Below the pieces are notes generated by a model, which saw only the letters and a list, made by a program, of their open reading frames with translations, made no database searches and was not told where the DNA came from. From Erwinia sp. JUb26 (GTDB lineage: Bacteria > Pseudomonadota > Gammaproteobacteria > Enterobacterales > Enterobacteriaceae), in NCBI RefSeq assembly GCF_003751505.1, contig NZ_RJVB01000009.1:186001-250000 (forward strand): a stretch of DNA of 64,000 nucleotides, given 5' to 3'. The translations under genes and the position numbers were made by a program. Below are positions 22,537-33,208 of this stretch, in pieces. Numbering within the stretch: position 1 is the first letter of the stretch; every line of letters starts with the position of its first letter.

Positions 22537-23490
22537 TTAGTGAATGCCACCAATCCGGCTCAAACGTACGCCGGTCGGCCATTCGCCTTCCTGTTTTTCG
22601 AAGCTCATCCAGATAGCCGTCGCTTTACCCACCAGATTACGTTCCGGGACAAAGCCCCAGTAGCGGCTGTCGGCGCTGTTATCGCGGTTATCGCCCATCA
22701 TAAAGTACATGCCCTGCGGCACGACCCACGTGGACTGCTCCTGTCCCGGCTGCTGGTAGTAAGACGCCGACTGGCTTGGCATCTGGGTCACCAGTAAAAT
22801 CCGGTGAGTCACGTCGCCAAGGGTTTCATTACGCGTGGCTAAACGCAGACCGCCAGGCATCGATTTCCCCTGTGGTACCTGGAAGAAACCATTACCGGCT
22901 TCATTACCGTTAAAACCGCTGAAGGTCTGGATAAAATCGCTCGGCTCAACGTCTGAATAGGTGACCGGCACTGCGGTTTCACACTTCCCGCCGCCGCAGC
23001 CAGGGGTGATGGAAACCGTTTTGCTTAAGGCATCGTAGGTCACCCGATCGCCCGGGACGCCAACGGCACGCTTAATATAGTCCAGACTGGGATCTTTCGG
23101 GTATTTAAATACCACCACGTCACCGCGCTTAGGATGCCCGGTGGGGATCAATGTAGTCTGGGTAATCGGATCTTTAATGCCGTAGGCATACTTTTCCACG
23201 AGGATAAAATCCCCGATTAGCAGCGTCGGCATCATCGATCCTGATGGGATCTGGAACGGTTCAAAAATAAATGAGCGCACCACAAACACCACCAGCAAAA
23301 CAGGGAACACCGATGCCGTGGTTTCCACCCAGCCCGGCTGTTTATCCGCTTTGGTTTCTGGCGTGCCTTCGGCTTTTGCCGCCGCGCGCTTAGCCCGGCG
23401 GGCCGGTGCCCATTTATACTTGTCGATACACCAGATAATTCCGGTGACCAGCGTTGCTATCGCCAAAATCAGGGCGAACATATTAGCCAT
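22537..23490 (-). CDS. lepB: Signal peptidase I
   Basis: LepB removes signal peptides from exported proteins at the periplasmic face of the inner membrane. The 317 residues have N-terminal transmembrane helices at about 4-22 and 58-76, the catalytic Ser in PSGSMMPTL and the general-base Lys in YIKRAVGVPGD. It follows lepA with a gap of 30 bases, forming the lepA-lepB operon. Confidence 0.97.
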   Translation of the reverse strand: MANMFALILAIATLVTGIIWCIDKYKWAPARRAKRAAAKAEGTPETKADKQPGWVETTASVFPVLLVVFVVRSFIFEPFQIPSGSMMPTLLIGDFILVEKYAYGIKDPITQTTLIPTGHPKRGDVVVFKYPKDPSLDYIKRAVGVPGDRVTYDALSKTVSITPGCGGGKCETAVPVTYSDVEPSDFIQTFSGFNGNEAGNGFFQVPQGKSMPGGLRLATRNETLGDVTHRILLVTQMPSQSASYYQQPGQEQSTWVVPQGMYFMMGDNRDNSADSRYWGFVPERNLVGKATAIWMSFEKQEGEWPTGVRLSRIGGIH

Positions 23491-23520
23491 TCCAGTTCCC
23501 TCAAAGCCCGAAGTCGGGCC

Positions 23521-25320
23521 TTATTTGCTGTCTTTACCGACGTGGAGAATGGCAAGGAACGCTTCCTGCGGCAGCTCAACGTTACCCACCTGCTTCATGC
23601 GTTTCTTACCGTCTTTCTGTTTCTGCAGCAGCTTTTTCTTACGGCTGACGTCACCGCCGTAACACTTGGCGAGCACGTTTTTACGCAGCTGTTTCACGGT
23701 TGAGCGGGCGATGATATGGGTACCAATCGCCGCCTGAATCGCAATGTCGAACTGCTGGCGCGGGATCAGATCTTTCATCTTCTCGACCAGATCGCGGCCG
23801 CGGTACTGAGAATTCTCTCGGTGAGTGATCAGCGCCAGCGCATCGACACGCTCGCCGTTGATCAGTACGTCCACGCGCACCATATCAGAGGTCTGGAAGC
23901 GCTTGAAGTTGTAATCCAGTGACGCATAGCCACGTGAAGTCGACTTCAGGCGGTCGAAGAAATCGAGTACCACTTCCGCCATCGGGATTTCATAGGTCAG
24001 CGCAACCTGGTTACCGTGGTAAACCATGTTGGTCTGCACGCCGCGTTTTTCGATACACAGCGTAATCACGTTACCGAGATATTCCTGCGGCAGCAGCATG
24101 TGACATTCCGCAATCGGCTCACGCAGCTCTTCGATGTTGTTCAGCGGCGGCAGTTTGCCCGGGCTGTCAACGTAGACGGTCTCATTGTCCGTGGTTTGCA
24201 CTTCATAGACTACGGTTGGCGCCGTGGTAATCAGTTCAAGATCGTACTCACGCTCCAGACGCTCCTGGATGATTTCCATGTGCAGCAGGCCAAGGAAGCC
24301 GCAGCGGAAACCAAAGCCCAGCGCCGTTGAGCTTTCCGGCTCGTAGAACAGGGAGGCGTCGTTAAGGCTCAGCTTGCCCAGCGCGTCGCGGAAGGCTTCA
24401 TAGTCGTCGGAGCTGATCGGGAACAGACCGGCGTAAACCTGCGGCTTCACTTTCTTAAAGCCAGGCAGTGCTTTATCCGCCGGATGACGTGCCAGCGTCA
24501 GGGTATCGCCCACCGGCGCACCGAGGATGTCTTTGATCGCACAGACCAGCCAGCCTACTTCGCCGCAGTTCAGCACATCGGTATCTTCGCGTTTTGGCGT
24601 GAAAATCCCCAGGCGGTCGGCGTTGTAAACCTGACCTGTACTCATCACTTTGATCTTGTCGCCCTTGCGCATGGTGCCGTTCTTAATACGCACCAGCGAG
24701 ACAACGCCGAGATAGTTATCGAACCAGGAGTCAATGATCAGCGCCTGCAGCGGACCTTCCGGATCGCCTTCCGGCGGTGGAATATCTCGCACCAGACGTT
24801 CCAGCACGTCCGGTACGCCCACGCCGGTTTTCGCCGAGCAGCGCACCGCGTCGGTGGCGTCGATACCAACGATATCTTCAATTTCCTGAGCAACACGCTC
24901 AGGATCGGCCGCAGGCAGGTCGATCTTATTCAGAACCGGCACCACTTCCAGATCCATTTCCATCGCGGTGTAACAGTTCGCCAGCGTCTGGGCTTCAACA
25001 CCCTGACCGGCGTCAACCACCAGCAATGCGCCCTCACACGCCGCCAGAGAACGAGAAACTTCGTAGGAGAAGTCAACGTGTCCCGGGGTGTCGATGAAGT
25101 TCAGCTGATAGGTCTGACCATCAGGGGCGTGGTAATCGAGGGTGACGCTCTGCGCTTTAATGGTAATACCGCGCTCACGTTCTAAATCCATGGAATCCAG
25201 AACCTGTGCAGCCATTTCACGTTCGGTCAGGCCACCGCAAATCTGAATCAGACGATCGGAGAGCGTCGATTTACCGTGGTCAATGTGGGCGATGATCGAA
25301 AAGTTTCTTATGTGCTTCAT
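23521..25320 (-). CDS. lepA: Elongation factor 4 (LepA)
   Basis: LepA is a ribosome-associated translational GTPase linked to initiation and 30S assembly. It has 599 residues, the normal length. G1 [10 protein letters not shown]3 DTPGHVDF and G4 NKID are intact, and the C-terminal LepA-specific domain is complete. It is the first gene of the lepA-lepB operon. Confidence 0.97.
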   Translation of the reverse strand: MKHIRNFSIIAHIDHGKSTLSDRLIQICGGLTEREMAAQVLDSMDLERERGITIKAQSVTLDYHAPDGQTYQLNFIDTPGHVDFSYEVSRSLAACEGALLVVDAGQGVEAQTLANCYTAMEMDLEVVPVLNKIDLPAADPERVAQEIEDIVGIDATDAVRCSAKTGVGVPDVLERLVRDIPPPEGDPEGPLQALIIDSWFDNYLGVVSLVRIKNGTMRKGDKIKVMSTGQVYNADRLGIFTPKREDTDVLNCGEVGWLVCAIKDILGAPVGDTLTLARHPADKALPGFKKVKPQVYAGLFPISSDDYEAFRDALGKLSLNDASLFYEPESSTALGFGFRCGFLGLLHMEIIQERLEREYDLELITTAPTVVYEVQTTDNETVYVDSPGKLPPLNNIEELREPIAECHMLLPQEYLGNVITLCIEKRGVQTNMVYHGNQVALTYEIPMAEVVLDFFDRLKSTSRGYASLDYNFKRFQTSDMVRVDVLINGERVDALALITHRENSQYRGRDLVEKMKDLIPRQQFDIAIQAAIGTHIIARSTVKQLRKNVLAKCYGGDVSRKKKLLQKQKDGKKRMKQVGNVELPQEAFLAILHVGKDSK

Positions 25321-25517
25321 TATTGAGGTTTTTCTGCCTTACAAATTCTGGAACTCTCGCGATAGTAAATCAGGAGAGCGTGATATCACAGGCGAACAGA
25401 GGCCCGAAAGGCTGCATTCTACACTACATATCAAAGGGGTGGAATCATCGCGGGGTGCCAATAGTACCAGCAACGGCGTGGAAACAAAGAATTGCGTAAA
25501 TATTATGCAAAAGTTCG

Positions 25518-25547
25518 CCCTGCCCCCCAGATTGTGGCTGGGGCAGA
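25518..25547 (-). terminator. Probable terminator after rseC
   Basis: CTGCCCC (25520-25526) and GGGGCAG (25540-25546) form a hairpin extended by CAG/CTG with a small bulge. On the minus strand it is followed by GGGCGAACTTTTGC, a weak T tract. It lies 12 bases after the rseC stop. Confidence 0.45.
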
Positions 25548-25558
25548 AGCGAAGAGGA

Positions 25559-26023
25559 TCAGGCATCGGTGGTGACGTGCAGGGCGTCCGGCGGTAATGC
25601 CACGCTGAGGATCACCGGCTGGTACGACGCCGAGCGGCCCAGTATGCTGGAAATTCCACGGGCAATGATAAAGCCGCCAATACCGCCGAGCAGCGCGCCG
25701 CAGGCGGCGGCCAGATCGCTGTGAAACAGCATCTGGAACAGTCCGGCAAGAATAAACAACCCGACCAGCGGCGACATATAAACCAGCAGCGCCGAACTCA
25801 GCAGGCTGGATTCAGCGATGCCCAGCTCAATACGCTGGCCCGGAATCAACGGATCGGGGCTGCTAATCTTCATCACGTGGGCGTTTTTCGGCCCAAGTTT
25901 GTTCAGCATGTGGCTGCCGCAGCCCTTACGGGCAGAGCAGCTGCTGCAGGAGGTTTTAATTTCCGAATGCAGCGTCGCCACGCCGTTTTGCCACGAGACA
26001 ACCGTAGCCCATTCTCTCATCAT
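25559..26023 (-). CDS. rseC: SoxR-reducing/sigmaE regulatory protein RseC
   Basis: RseC is an inner-membrane protein of 154 residues with an N-terminal cysteine cluster (CSSCSARKGCG) and two hydrophobic segments near residues 75-95 and 103-122. It is a modest positive factor for sigmaE and takes part, with the Rsx complex, in reducing SoxR. It overlaps rseB by four bases as the last gene of the rpoE operon. Confidence 0.92.
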   Translation of the reverse strand: MMREWATVVSWQNGVATLHSEIKTSCSSCSARKGCGSHMLNKLGPKNAHVMKISSPDPLIPGQRIELGIAESSLLSSALLVYMSPLVGLFILAGLFQMLFHSDLAAACGALLGGIGGFIIARGISSILGRSASYQPVILSVALPPDALHVTTDA

Positions 26024-26973
26024 GGTGTGGTACCTAAAGTAATGCTGTCAGCAATGCGTTTGGCAGTAGCGGGTGGCAGTTCGCCCACTACGGTAATTTC
26101 CGCATTATTACGCACCTCAGTCTGCACCGTACGACGCCCAGTGCGCAACAGCTGCGATGCGCTGTTTTTATCCGCAAGGGTGATATTTATCGAGAAGCTG
26201 AACAGGCCATCGGAATAGAGGCGCGACTCGACCGGGCGATTAAGCGACGGGATCTGGCGGCGGCTCTGCGCCACTTCCTTCATTCCCGCCGGCAGCCATC
26301 CGGCTTTCCAGTTAAACGTGGCCTTGTTGCCCGCAGGCACCGACAGCGATGGCGGCAGCTTGGCGGTTTCCAGCCCCTGCATCAGCTTACTGACGCCCTG
26401 ATCGACGGCAAAGCTGATCACGCGATACTGTTCCAGCGTTTCGCCGTCGCGATCCAGCAAATCGACGCGCAGCGGCAGCTTGGTTTCACTGTCCAGCCAG
26501 ACCACGTAGCCATAGCGGGTACCATCGCGCGAGACGATGCGAATCACCTCACAGAGCTGATCGGCAATGCGCGTGCGGCCCACTGAGACAAAATCATAGC
26601 TGCTGGCGAGGTGCTCAAAATCGGCGTAAACCAGCGCAGGCAGCGAATCGACAATGTGATCGCCCGCCAGGGTAAACGGCTCGAGTCCCGGTTCGAAATA
26701 GCTGATCTCGTTGCCGCGCTGGATGATCTCTCGACGAGGTCCATCCATTTGCAACAGCTGCGCGTAGGTTTTGTTATCAATGACCGCATGACGATAGCGC
26801 AGGGATTCGATCCCCAGTCTGGAGACATTGATATAGGCGAGTTCATAACTGAGAGACTGGCTTGCCTGCTCCATCTGTTGTAACAGCGCCCCGGACGGAG
26901 ATTGTGCCGGGGCGACAGAGGAGTACATCAGGCTGCCAGCCAGAAGGCTGACGGCACACCAAAGCTGCTTCAT
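26020..26973 (-). CDS. rseB: SigmaE regulatory protein RseB
   Basis: RseB is a periplasmic sensor that binds the RseA periplasmic domain and shields it from DegS; mislocalised lipopolysaccharide releases it. The 317 residues begin with a signal peptide cut near VAPAQ-SPS, followed by the lipoprotein-carrier-like large domain and a smaller C-terminal domain. It abuts rseA, sharing one base. Confidence 0.95.
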   Translation of the reverse strand: MKQLWCAVSLLAGSLMYSSVAPAQSPSGALLQQMEQASQSLSYELAYINVSRLGIESLRYRHAVIDNKTYAQLLQMDGPRREIIQRGNEISYFEPGLEPFTLAGDHIVDSLPALVYADFEHLASSYDFVSVGRTRIADQLCEVIRIVSRDGTRYGYVVWLDSETKLPLRVDLLDRDGETLEQYRVISFAVDQGVSKLMQGLETAKLPPSLSVPAGNKATFNWKAGWLPAGMKEVAQSRRQIPSLNRPVESRLYSDGLFSFSINITLADKNSASQLLRTGRRTVQTEVRNNAEITVVGELPPATAKRIADSITLGTTP

Positions 26974-27623
26974 TACTGCTGTTGCATTCCTAAGGACTGA
27001 TTACCGGGAACCTGAGCAGCAGCCTGCTGGTCAGGATTTTGATCGAACTGCAGCTGTTCTGCATGCAGACGACGCTGAAGTTCATAGTCCTGCAGCAGCG
27101 CATTCACGCGACGACGCTGATCCTGCGCCTGCTGATTCACTTTGCTGGTGCTGGTTGCGTTTTCAGACGGTACGCCAAGGCTAACCTGCGAAGCCTGCCC
27201 CATCATCGGCAGCGTGTTAAACGCCGGGGAATCTGAAGACTGGCCCACAACGGGCTTGTTGTACTGCTGAACGCCGACGATAACCGCCAGTGAAACGCAG
27301 GCGGCCAGGCCAACCTGAGTAATCTGAGCGGCCCACGGGCGCACTTTGCCCCAGAACGGCATTTTCTCAGCGTCTTCGGGTTTCGGCTGAGCTTCCGGGA
27401 TCAATCGGGTGACAGTTTTCGCTGGCTCATCTTCGATAGCCGCGGCCACGCGGGCAGCGATATCAAAATCCAGCAGCTGTGGGACGTCGCCACGCAGCGT
27501 ATCGCGGATCAGATGATAGCTTTCCCAGTTTTTCTGTAGTGCTGCATCGGAATTGAGCGCCGACATCAGCTCGGTATCCAGTGCTTCACCATCCATTAAA
27601 GCGGAAAGTTGTTCTTTCTGCAT
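26973..27623 (-). CDS. rseA: Anti-sigmaE factor RseA
   Basis: RseA holds sigmaE at the inner membrane until DegS and RseP cut it under envelope stress. The 216 residues have a cytoplasmic sigma-binding domain (1-95), a single transmembrane helix (about 100-121, TQVGLAACVSLAVIVGV) and a Gln-rich periplasmic tail with the RseB-binding region. It is preceded by rpoE in the conserved operon. Confidence 0.95.
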   Translation of the reverse strand: MQKEQLSALMDGEALDTELMSALNSDAALQKNWESYHLIRDTLRGDVPQLLDFDIAARVAAAIEDEPAKTVTRLIPEAQPKPEDAEKMPFWGKVRPWAAQITQVGLAACVSLAVIVGVQQYNKPVVGQSSDSPAFNTLPMMGQASQVSLGVPSENATSTSKVNQQAQDQRRRVNALLQDYELQRRLHAEQLQFDQNPDQQAAAQVPGNQSLGMQQQ

Positions 27624-27653
27624 GCCTCAATACCCTTCCTGTGTACGTTATTG

Positions 27654-28229
27654 CTAACGTTGGATAAGCGGTTGAATTTTATTATCAATAGCTTCTCGCG
27701 CACGAAAAATTCGTGACCGAACCGTACCCACCGGACAGTCCATGATAACCGCTATCTCTTCATAGCTCAGGCCATCAAGTTCGCGCAGCGTAATCGCCAT
27801 GCGCAGGTCTTCAGGTAACGTTTCGATAGTACGAAAAACTATCTGTTTCAGTTCTTCTGACAACATTAAGTTCTCAGGGTTCGAAATTTCTTTTAGTGCT
27901 CCCGCACTTTCAAAATTTTCTGCGTCGATAGCGTCCACATCGCTGGACGGCGGACGACGCCCCTGAGCAACCAGATAATTTTTAGCCGTATTGACGGCAA
28001 TTCGGTAGAGCCAGGTATAGAAAGCGCTATCCCCCCGGAAAGATTCCAGCGCACGATAGGCCTTAATAAATGATTCCTGCACTACGTCAGGAACATCTCC
28101 TGAAGGTACATAGCGGGAAACCAGACTCGCCACTTTATGCTGGTAGCGGACTACCAGTAAATTGAATGACTTCTGATCGCCCTTCTGCACGCGCTCAACG
28201 AGAATCTGATCCGTTAACTGCTCGCTCAT
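27654..28229 (-). CDS. rpoE: RNA polymerase sigmaE factor
   Basis: SigmaE directs the envelope stress response. I place the start at the ATG giving MSEQLTDQILVERVQKGD, so 191 residues as in E. coli; the longer in-frame reading to 28310 runs through the leader. Regions 2 and 4 are complete. The start overlaps the stop of the leader peptide frame (ATGA), and a sigmaE-type promoter lies about 90 bases upstream, giving autoregulation. Confidence 0.97.
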   Translation of the reverse strand: MSEQLTDQILVERVQKGDQKSFNLLVVRYQHKVASLVSRYVPSGDVPDVVQESFIKAYRALESFRGDSAFYTWLYRIAVNTAKNYLVAQGRRPPSSDVDAIDAENFESAGALKEISNPENLMLSEELKQIVFRTIETLPEDLRMAITLRELDGLSYEEIAVIMDCPVGTVRSRIFRAREAIDNKIQPLIQR

Positions 28230-28330
28230 CCGAGGTAAAATCTCCCCAAATCTGTTTCCACGCGTAACCAAACTCCCAGTGATAACCCAATATAGTTTTC
28301 GAGCAAGCACGCGATTTGAGTGGTATTCAT
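28226..28330 (-). CDS. rseD: rpoE leader peptide RseD
   Basis: A 34-codon frame ends in ETDLGRFYLG and its TGA overlaps the rpoE ATG. The E. coli RseD leader ends similarly in GLGRLYLG and is translationally coupled to rpoE. Upstream the frame is closed by TAA only eight codons before the ATG, so this copy is shorter than the 51-residue E. coli peptide. The proposed ATG lies inside the sigmaE promoter, so it could be translated only from transcripts starting further upstream. Confidence 0.6.
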   Translation of the reverse strand: MNTTQIACLLENYIGLSLGVWLRVETDLGRFYLG

Positions 28331-28342
28331 AGGAGAAGTTCC
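28315..28342 (-). promoter_or_regulatory. SigmaE promoter of the rpoE operon
   Basis: Minus strand GGAACTT (28342-28336), 16 bases, then TCAAA (28319-28315) matches the sigmaE -35/-10 pattern and aligns in position with the E. coli rpoE autoregulatory promoter. Nothing else is recognised between here and the nadB leader near 28660 apart from promoter-like AT-rich sequence. Confidence 0.75.
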
Positions 28343-28681
28343 ATTACGCCATTATTTTTGTGAGGCCATCAGGACATATTTACAAATCAGCGCGCTTTTT
28401 TATGCATTTTTGCCAATTTGTGAGCCACTGCCTTTCTTTGGATACTGAACGCATCGTTCATCACCCTGACGACGCCCGCAGAGTAACGCATGGGGCCAGG
28501 TTTTTCACCCTCTAATCGCTTCATAAAGCTTCAGTTCACACTATTAACAACCCCACCTTGCGCGTTGAGGGCGATGCAGAGCGGCGGTTCTGCGCATCTT
28601 AATGCGGATCACACTCTGCATACTGGTCGATAAAAAGCCTTTTTGCCTGATTAATTTGAGTGCTATGCTCAGCAAACAACC

Positions 28682-28699
28682 TGTTTAGTAAATTAAACA
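28682..28699. promoter_or_regulatory. NadR box at the nadB start
   Basis: TGTTTA-GTAAAT-TAAACA is a perfect match to the NadR operator TGTTTA-N6-TAAACA. It ends two bases before the nadB ATG, so bound repressor would sit over the ribosome-binding region and probably the transcript start. Confidence 0.85.
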
Positions 28700-28701
28700 C
28701 C

Positions 28702-30315
28702 ATGACGCATTCTTCCGATTACAGCTGTGATGTCTTGATTATTGGCAGCGGCGCGGCGGGCCTTTCGCTGGCGCTGCGACTCGCGGAAAAACACCGCGTT
28801 ACCGTGCTGAGTAAGGGCCCGGTCAGCGAAGGCTCAACATTTTATGCCCAGGGCGGCATTGCGGCGGTGTTTGATGAAACTGACAGTATCGAGTCCCATA
28901 TTGAAGATACGCTGGTTGCCGGCAGCGGTCTGTGTGAGCGCGAGGCGGTTGCCTTTATCGCCAGTAATGCTCGTCACTGCGTTCAGTGGCTGATTGATAA
29001 CGGCGTGCTTTTCGATAAAGAAACGCCGGAAAACAGTGAGCAGCGCTATCATCTGACGCGCGAAGGCGGCCACAGCCACCGCCGCATCCTGCACAGCGCC
29101 GACGCCACCGGCCGGGCCGTTGAAACCACCCTGGTCAGCCAGGCGCTCAGCCATCCCAACATCACGCTGATTGAGCGCAGCAACGCCGTCGACCTGATCG
29201 TTTCCGACAAGATCGGCCTGCCGGGCGAACGTCGGGTGGTCGGCGCCTATATCTGGAACCGGAAACATGAAAAGGTTGAATCCTGCCGCGCCCGGGCCGT
29301 GGTGCTGGCAACCGGCGGCGCCGCGAAGGTGTACCAGTACACCACCAACCCGGACGTCGCCTCCGGTGACGGCATTGCCATGGCCTGGCGTGCAGGCTGT
29401 CGGGTAGCCAATCTGGAGTTCAACCAGTTCCACCCCACCTGCCTGTTCCATCCAGACGCCCGCAACTTCCTGTTGACCGAGGCCCTGCGCGGTGAAGGCG
29501 CACTGCTCAAGCGTCCTGATGGCTCTCGCTTTATGCCGGACTTCGATCCGCGCGGCGAACTGGCTCCGCGTGATATCGTCGCCCGGGCGATTGACCACGA
29601 GATGAAGCGGCTGGGTGCCGACTGCATGTATCTGGATATCAGCCATCAGCCGCCGGACTTTATCCGCGCTCATTTCCCGACCATCTACGAAAAGCTACTG
29701 ACGCTGGGCTTCGATCTCACCAGCCAGCCGATCCCTATCGTCCCGGCGGCGCACTATACCTGCGGTGGCGTGATGGTCAATCAGCAGGGGCAAACCGACC
29801 TCAGCGGACTGTACGCGATTGGCGAGGTCAGCTATACCGGCCTGCACGGGGCGAACCGACTGGCTTCAAATTCTTTGCTGGAGTGTCTGGTTTACGGCTG
29901 GTCGGCGGCGGAGGATATCGATCGTCGCCTGGCTGACGTTGAGCTGGCGACGGCACTGCCGGTATGGGATGAAAGCCGGGTGGATGATTCCGATGAGCGG
30001 GTGGTGATCCAGCATAACTGGCACGAGCTGCGGCTGTTTATGTGGGACTACGTGGGGATTGTTCGCACCACGAAACGCCTGGAGCGCGCGCTGCGGCGCA
30101 TTAACACGCTGCAGCAGGAAATTGACGAGTACTACGCCAATTTCCGCATTTCAAACAACCTGCTGGAACTGCGCAATCTGGTGCAGGTTGCTGAGCTGAT
30201 GGTGCGATGCGCCCTCGACCGCAAAGAGAGCCGCGGCCTGCACTATACGCTCGATTATCCCGAAGCGCTGGGCGAGGCCAGACCGACGGTGCTGGTTCCC
30301 CGACTAGCGGAATAA
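28702..30315 (+). CDS. nadB: L-aspartate oxidase
   Basis: NadB oxidises L-aspartate to iminoaspartate, the first step of de novo NAD synthesis. The 537 residues start [11 protein letters not shown], with the FAD dinucleotide-binding motif [13 protein letters not shown], the active-site stretch [13 protein letters not shown] and the C-terminal helical domain of the succinate dehydrogenase family. The ATG at 28702 gives the family start; an in-frame ATG at 28660 would lie upstream of the operator. It is divergent from rpoE and convergent with trmN6, overlapping it by 12 bases. Confidence 0.95.
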   Translation: MTHSSDYSCDVLIIGSGAAGLSLALRLAEKHRVTVLSKGPVSEGSTFYAQGGIAAVFDETDSIESHIEDTLVAGSGLCEREAVAFIASNARHCVQWLIDNGVLFDKETPENSEQRYHLTREGGHSHRRILHSADATGRAVETTLVSQALSHPNITLIERSNAVDLIVSDKIGLPGERRVVGAYIWNRKHEKVESCRARAVVLATGGAAKVYQYTTNPDVASGDGIAMAWRAGCRVANLEFNQFHPTCLFHPDARNFLLTEALRGEGALLKRPDGSRFMPDFDPRGELAPRDIVARAIDHEMKRLGADCMYLDISHQPPDFIRAHFPTIYEKLLTLGFDLTSQPIPIVPAAHYTCGGVMVNQQGQTDLSGLYAIGEVSYTGLHGANRLASNSLLECLVYGWSAAEDIDRRLADVELATALPVWDESRVDDSDERVVIQHNWHELRLFMWDYVGIVRTTKRLERALRRINTLQQEIDEYYANFRISNNLLELRNLVQVAELMVRCALDRKESRGLHYTLDYPEALGEARPTVLVPRLAE

Positions 30316-31041
30316 ATAGAACTCGCGGGTCAGGCTACAGTGCGCCTCGGAGTAGTGCTGATCCGGCCCCCGAATCGTCATCCGATCCAGCATCTGCTCG
30401 CCCGCTTTCGGCGACAGCGCCAGCATGACGCGGTTCGGTGGCCGGGTATCGTTATCGGCCACATCGGTACGAAAGCGCAGATGCCAGCCGCGCTGTAGCG
30501 CCATCTCGACCAGGGCACTGCCCGCAGATTCCGGCAGGATCACGCAGAAAAAGCCTTCCTCCGTAATGAGCTGCTCGGCGCAGCCCAGCAGGGCTTCATG
30601 CGTCAGCGCGCCGGTATAGCGAGCGGAAGCGCGCTCCGGGGTGGCACAGTCGGAACCCGGTGCAAAATAGGGTGGATTGCTGACAATCAGCGAATAGCGC
30701 TGTTCACAACGCGTCGTCCATTCAAGAATATCGGCCTGATGAACCCGAATTCGATCCGGCCACGGCGAGGCGGCCACGTTTTCCTGCGCCTGCTCTGCCG
30801 CCGCCGCATCAAGCTCGACGGCATCAACCTGCACCGATTCCGCCGTGCGCTGTGCCAGCATCAGCGCAATCAGACCGCTGCCCGAGCCAATATCCAGCAC
30901 GCGGGTTACGTTGGCAACCGGTGCCCATGCGCCAAGCAGCACACCGTCCGTGCCCACCTTCATGGCGCAACGATCGTGAGCGACAAAAAATTGTTTAAAG
31001 GTAAACCCGTTGGCACGGAGAATGGCTTTCTGTTGCGACAT
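30304..31041 (-). CDS. trmN6: tRNA1(Val) (adenine(37)-N6)-methyltransferase
   Basis: TrmN6 (YfiC) methylates N6 of A37 in tRNA-Val. The 245 residues have the SAM-binding motif [14 protein letters not shown] and the N6-adenine catalytic motif SNPPYF. I start it at [13 protein letters not shown], giving the E. coli length. The minus-strand frame stays open far upstream through srmB, but that part is antisense reading without homology. Confidence 0.93.
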   Translation of the reverse strand: MSQQKAILRANGFTFKQFFVAHDRCAMKVGTDGVLLGAWAPVANVTRVLDIGSGSGLIALMLAQRTAESVQVDAVELDAAAAEQAQENVAASPWPDRIRVHQADILEWTTRCEQRYSLIVSNPPYFAPGSDCATPERASARYTGALTHEALLGCAEQLITEEGFFCVILPESAGSALVEMALQRGWHLRFRTDVADNDTRPPNRVMLALSPKAGEQMLDRMTIRGPDQHYSEAHCSLTREFYLFR

Positions 31042-31173
31042 TTGACTGACCTGAAAGAGAAACGGCGCTAGCATAGGGCAAACCGTGACGAAGGAAAAGT
31101 CATTAACCCGATACAAACAGATGAAGATCGCGTTCAATCTGTCTATAATCAGCGCCCCAAACTGAGGTAGACC

Positions 31174-32502
31174 ATGACTGTAACCACTTTTTCCGAACTC
31201 GAACTCGACGAAAGCCTGCTGGAAGCCCTGCAGGAAAAAGGCTTCACGCGCCCCACTGCCATTCAGGCCGCGGCGATCCCGCCAGCACTGGAGGGTCGCG
31301 ACGTTCTGGGTTCGGCACCAACCGGTACAGGCAAAACTGCGGCCTACCTGCTGCCCGTTCTGCAGCACCTGCTCGACTTCCCACGTAAGAAGTCCGGCCC
31401 ACCGCGCGTTCTGATCCTGACGCCAACGCGCGAACTGGCGATGCAGGTTGCCGAGCAGGCACGCGAACTGGCTAAACATACTCACCTGGACATCGCGACC
31501 ATCACCGGCGGCGTGGCGTTTATGAACCACGCGGAAGTGTTCAGCGAAAACCAGGATTTGGTGGTCGCCACCACCGGCCGTCTGCTGCAGTACATTAAAG
31601 AAGAGAACTTCGACTGCCGCGCGGTTGAAACCCTGATCCTTGACGAAGCCGACCGCATGCTGGACATGGGCTTTGCGCAGGATATTGAAACGATCAGTGC
31701 CGAAACGCGCTGGCGCAAGCAGACGCTGCTGTTCTCCGCTACGCTGGAAGGGGAAGCCATCAAGGACTTCGCCGAGCGTATCCTGAATGAGCCGGTTGAA
31801 GTTGAAGCCGATCCCGCGCGTCGCGAGCGTAAAAAAATCCAGCAGTGGTATTACCGTGCGGATGATACGCAGCATAAAACCGCCCTGCTTATCCACCTGC
31901 TTAAGCAGCCGGAAGTGACCCGCGCGGTGATCTTCGTGCGTAAGCGCGAGCGCGTTCATGAAGTCTGCGCATGGCTGCGTGAAGCCGGGATTAACACCAG
32001 CTACCTCGAAGGTGAACTGGTGCAGGCTAAGCGTAACGAAGCGATTAAACGCGTTGCTGAAGGCCGCGTAAACGTGCTGGTTGCCACCGATATCGCCGCG
32101 CGCGGTATTGATATCGATGACGTCAGCCACGTGTTCAACTTCGATATGCCGGTGACGGCGGATACCTATCTGCACCGCATTGGCCGTACCGGCCGTGCCG
32201 GTAAGAAAGGCATCGCTATCTCGCTGGTTGAAGCGCACGACAATCTGCTGCTGGGTAAAATCAGCCGCTATATTCAGGAGCCACTGAAGTCGCGCATCAT
32301 CGAAGAACTGCGTCCGACCACCCGTCCACCGAACGAGAAGCTGAAAGGCAAACCGTCGAAGAAGGTGCTGGCGAAACGCAAAGAGAAGAAAGAAAAGGCG
32401 AAAGAAGACGAGAAGCCGCGTGCGAAAGTCCGCCACCGCGACGCCAAAAATGTCGGTAAGCGCCGTAAACCAAGCGCGGCTAAAACCGACGGTGCTGAAT
32501 AA
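31174..32502 (+). CDS. srmB: ATP-dependent RNA helicase SrmB
   Basis: SrmB is a DEAD-box helicase that helps early 50S subunit assembly. The 442 residues have motif I APTGTGKT, motif II DEAD, motif III SAT and motif [12 protein letters not shown], then a lysine-rich tail from about 385 that is disordered and basic. It is divergent from trmN6, as in E. coli. Confidence 0.96.
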   Translation: MTVTTFSELELDESLLEALQEKGFTRPTAIQAAAIPPALEGRDVLGSAPTGTGKTAAYLLPVLQHLLDFPRKKSGPPRVLILTPTRELAMQVAEQARELAKHTHLDIATITGGVAFMNHAEVFSENQDLVVATTGRLLQYIKEENFDCRAVETLILDEADRMLDMGFAQDIETISAETRWRKQTLLFSATLEGEAIKDFAERILNEPVEVEADPARRERKKIQQWYYRADDTQHKTALLIHLLKQPEVTRAVIFVRKRERVHEVCAWLREAGINTSYLEGELVQAKRNEAIKRVAEGRVNVLVATDIAARGIDIDDVSHVFNFDMPVTADTYLHRIGRTGRAGKKGIAISLVEAHDNLLLGKISRYIQEPLKSRIIEELRPTTRPPNEKLKGKPSKKVLAKRKEKKEKAKEDEKPRAKVRHRDAKNVGKRRKPSAAKTDGAE

Positions 32503-32518
32503 TCGCACTGCATGATAT

Positions 32519-32548
32519 TAAACCGCCTTCGACAGGCGGTTTTTTTTC
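32519..32548 (+). terminator. Terminator of srmB
   Basis: AAACCGCCT-TCGAC-AGGCGGTTT followed by a run of T lies about 18 bases after the srmB stop. Confidence 0.9.
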
Positions 32549-32639
32549 GCACCTTAGCGGTAAAAACAGGCCGTTGATGTCAAAACTGGCCTTTGCGTTC
32601 ACTACGCGTTTCCCTGCCGACGTTAGATTTTGCTAAATG

Positions 32640-32687
32640 ATAAAAAAAACGCCAGCAATCAGTGAATTAAACTGATTGCTGGCGTGA
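32640..32687 (-). terminator. Terminator of grcA
   Basis: On the minus strand ACGCCAGCAATCAGT and ACTGATTGCTGGCGT make a 15-bp stem, followed by eight T residues. It lies about 45 bases after the grcA stop. Confidence 0.9.
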
Positions 32688-32730
32688 TGCGTTTATCGAC
32701 AGGTCACCCAATAAAAGCGGTGATTATGGC

Positions 32731-33114
32731 TTATAAACTCTCAGTAAAGGTACGGGTAATCACATCGCGCTGCTGTTCCGCCGTCAGTGAGTTAAAACGT
32801 ACCGCATAGCCGGAAACGCGGATGGTTAACTGCGGGTATTTTTCCGGATGCTTAACCGCTTCTTCCAGCGTTTCGCGGCTTAACACGTTCACATTCAGAT
32901 GCTGACCGCCTTCGACGCGGACCTCTGGCTTCATCTCCAGCGGGATTTCGCGATATTCGATTTGCCCCAGATCGCTGACCGGCACAACCTGATCTTCGCT
33001 GTAGCCAGATTTCGCGCACACGCAGCGCGCTTCCGCTTTCTCGCTATCCAGCAGCCAGAATGAGTTCAGCAGCGCGCTATTTTTTGCTTGAGTAATTTGG
33101 ATTCCGGTAATCAT
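32731..33114 (-). CDS. grcA: Autonomous glycyl radical cofactor GrcA
   Basis: GrcA (YfiD) replaces the damaged C-terminal glycyl radical part of pyruvate formate-lyase under microaerobic or acid stress. The 127 residues end with the glycyl radical motif [12 protein letters not shown] near the C-terminus. The start [13 protein letters not shown] gives the E. coli length; an in-frame ATG at 33156 is not conserved. An FNR box lies about 100 bases upstream. Confidence 0.95.
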   Translation of the reverse strand: MITGIQITQAKNSALLNSFWLLDSEKAEARCVCAKSGYSEDQVVPVSDLGQIEYREIPLEMKPEVRVEGGQHLNVNVLSRETLEEAVKHPEKYPQLTIRVSGYAVRFNSLTAEQQRDVITRTFTESL

Positions 33115-33208
33115 GATGTTGCCTCCCAGGCGGTGGGCGCAGAGTGAACTGCGCACGAATGAATGGATAAACCCACCTTCTGTATATCAGCCTGATATGC
33201 TGCCCTCT

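Noticed and set aside
31042-32508. Long open minus-strand reading continuing the trmN6 frame through srmB (734 codons in all)
   Set aside because: It is antisense to a clear DEAD-box helicase gene, shows no recognisable domain beyond TrmN6, and trmN6 has a conserved start at 31041. High-GC genes often leave the opposite frame open.
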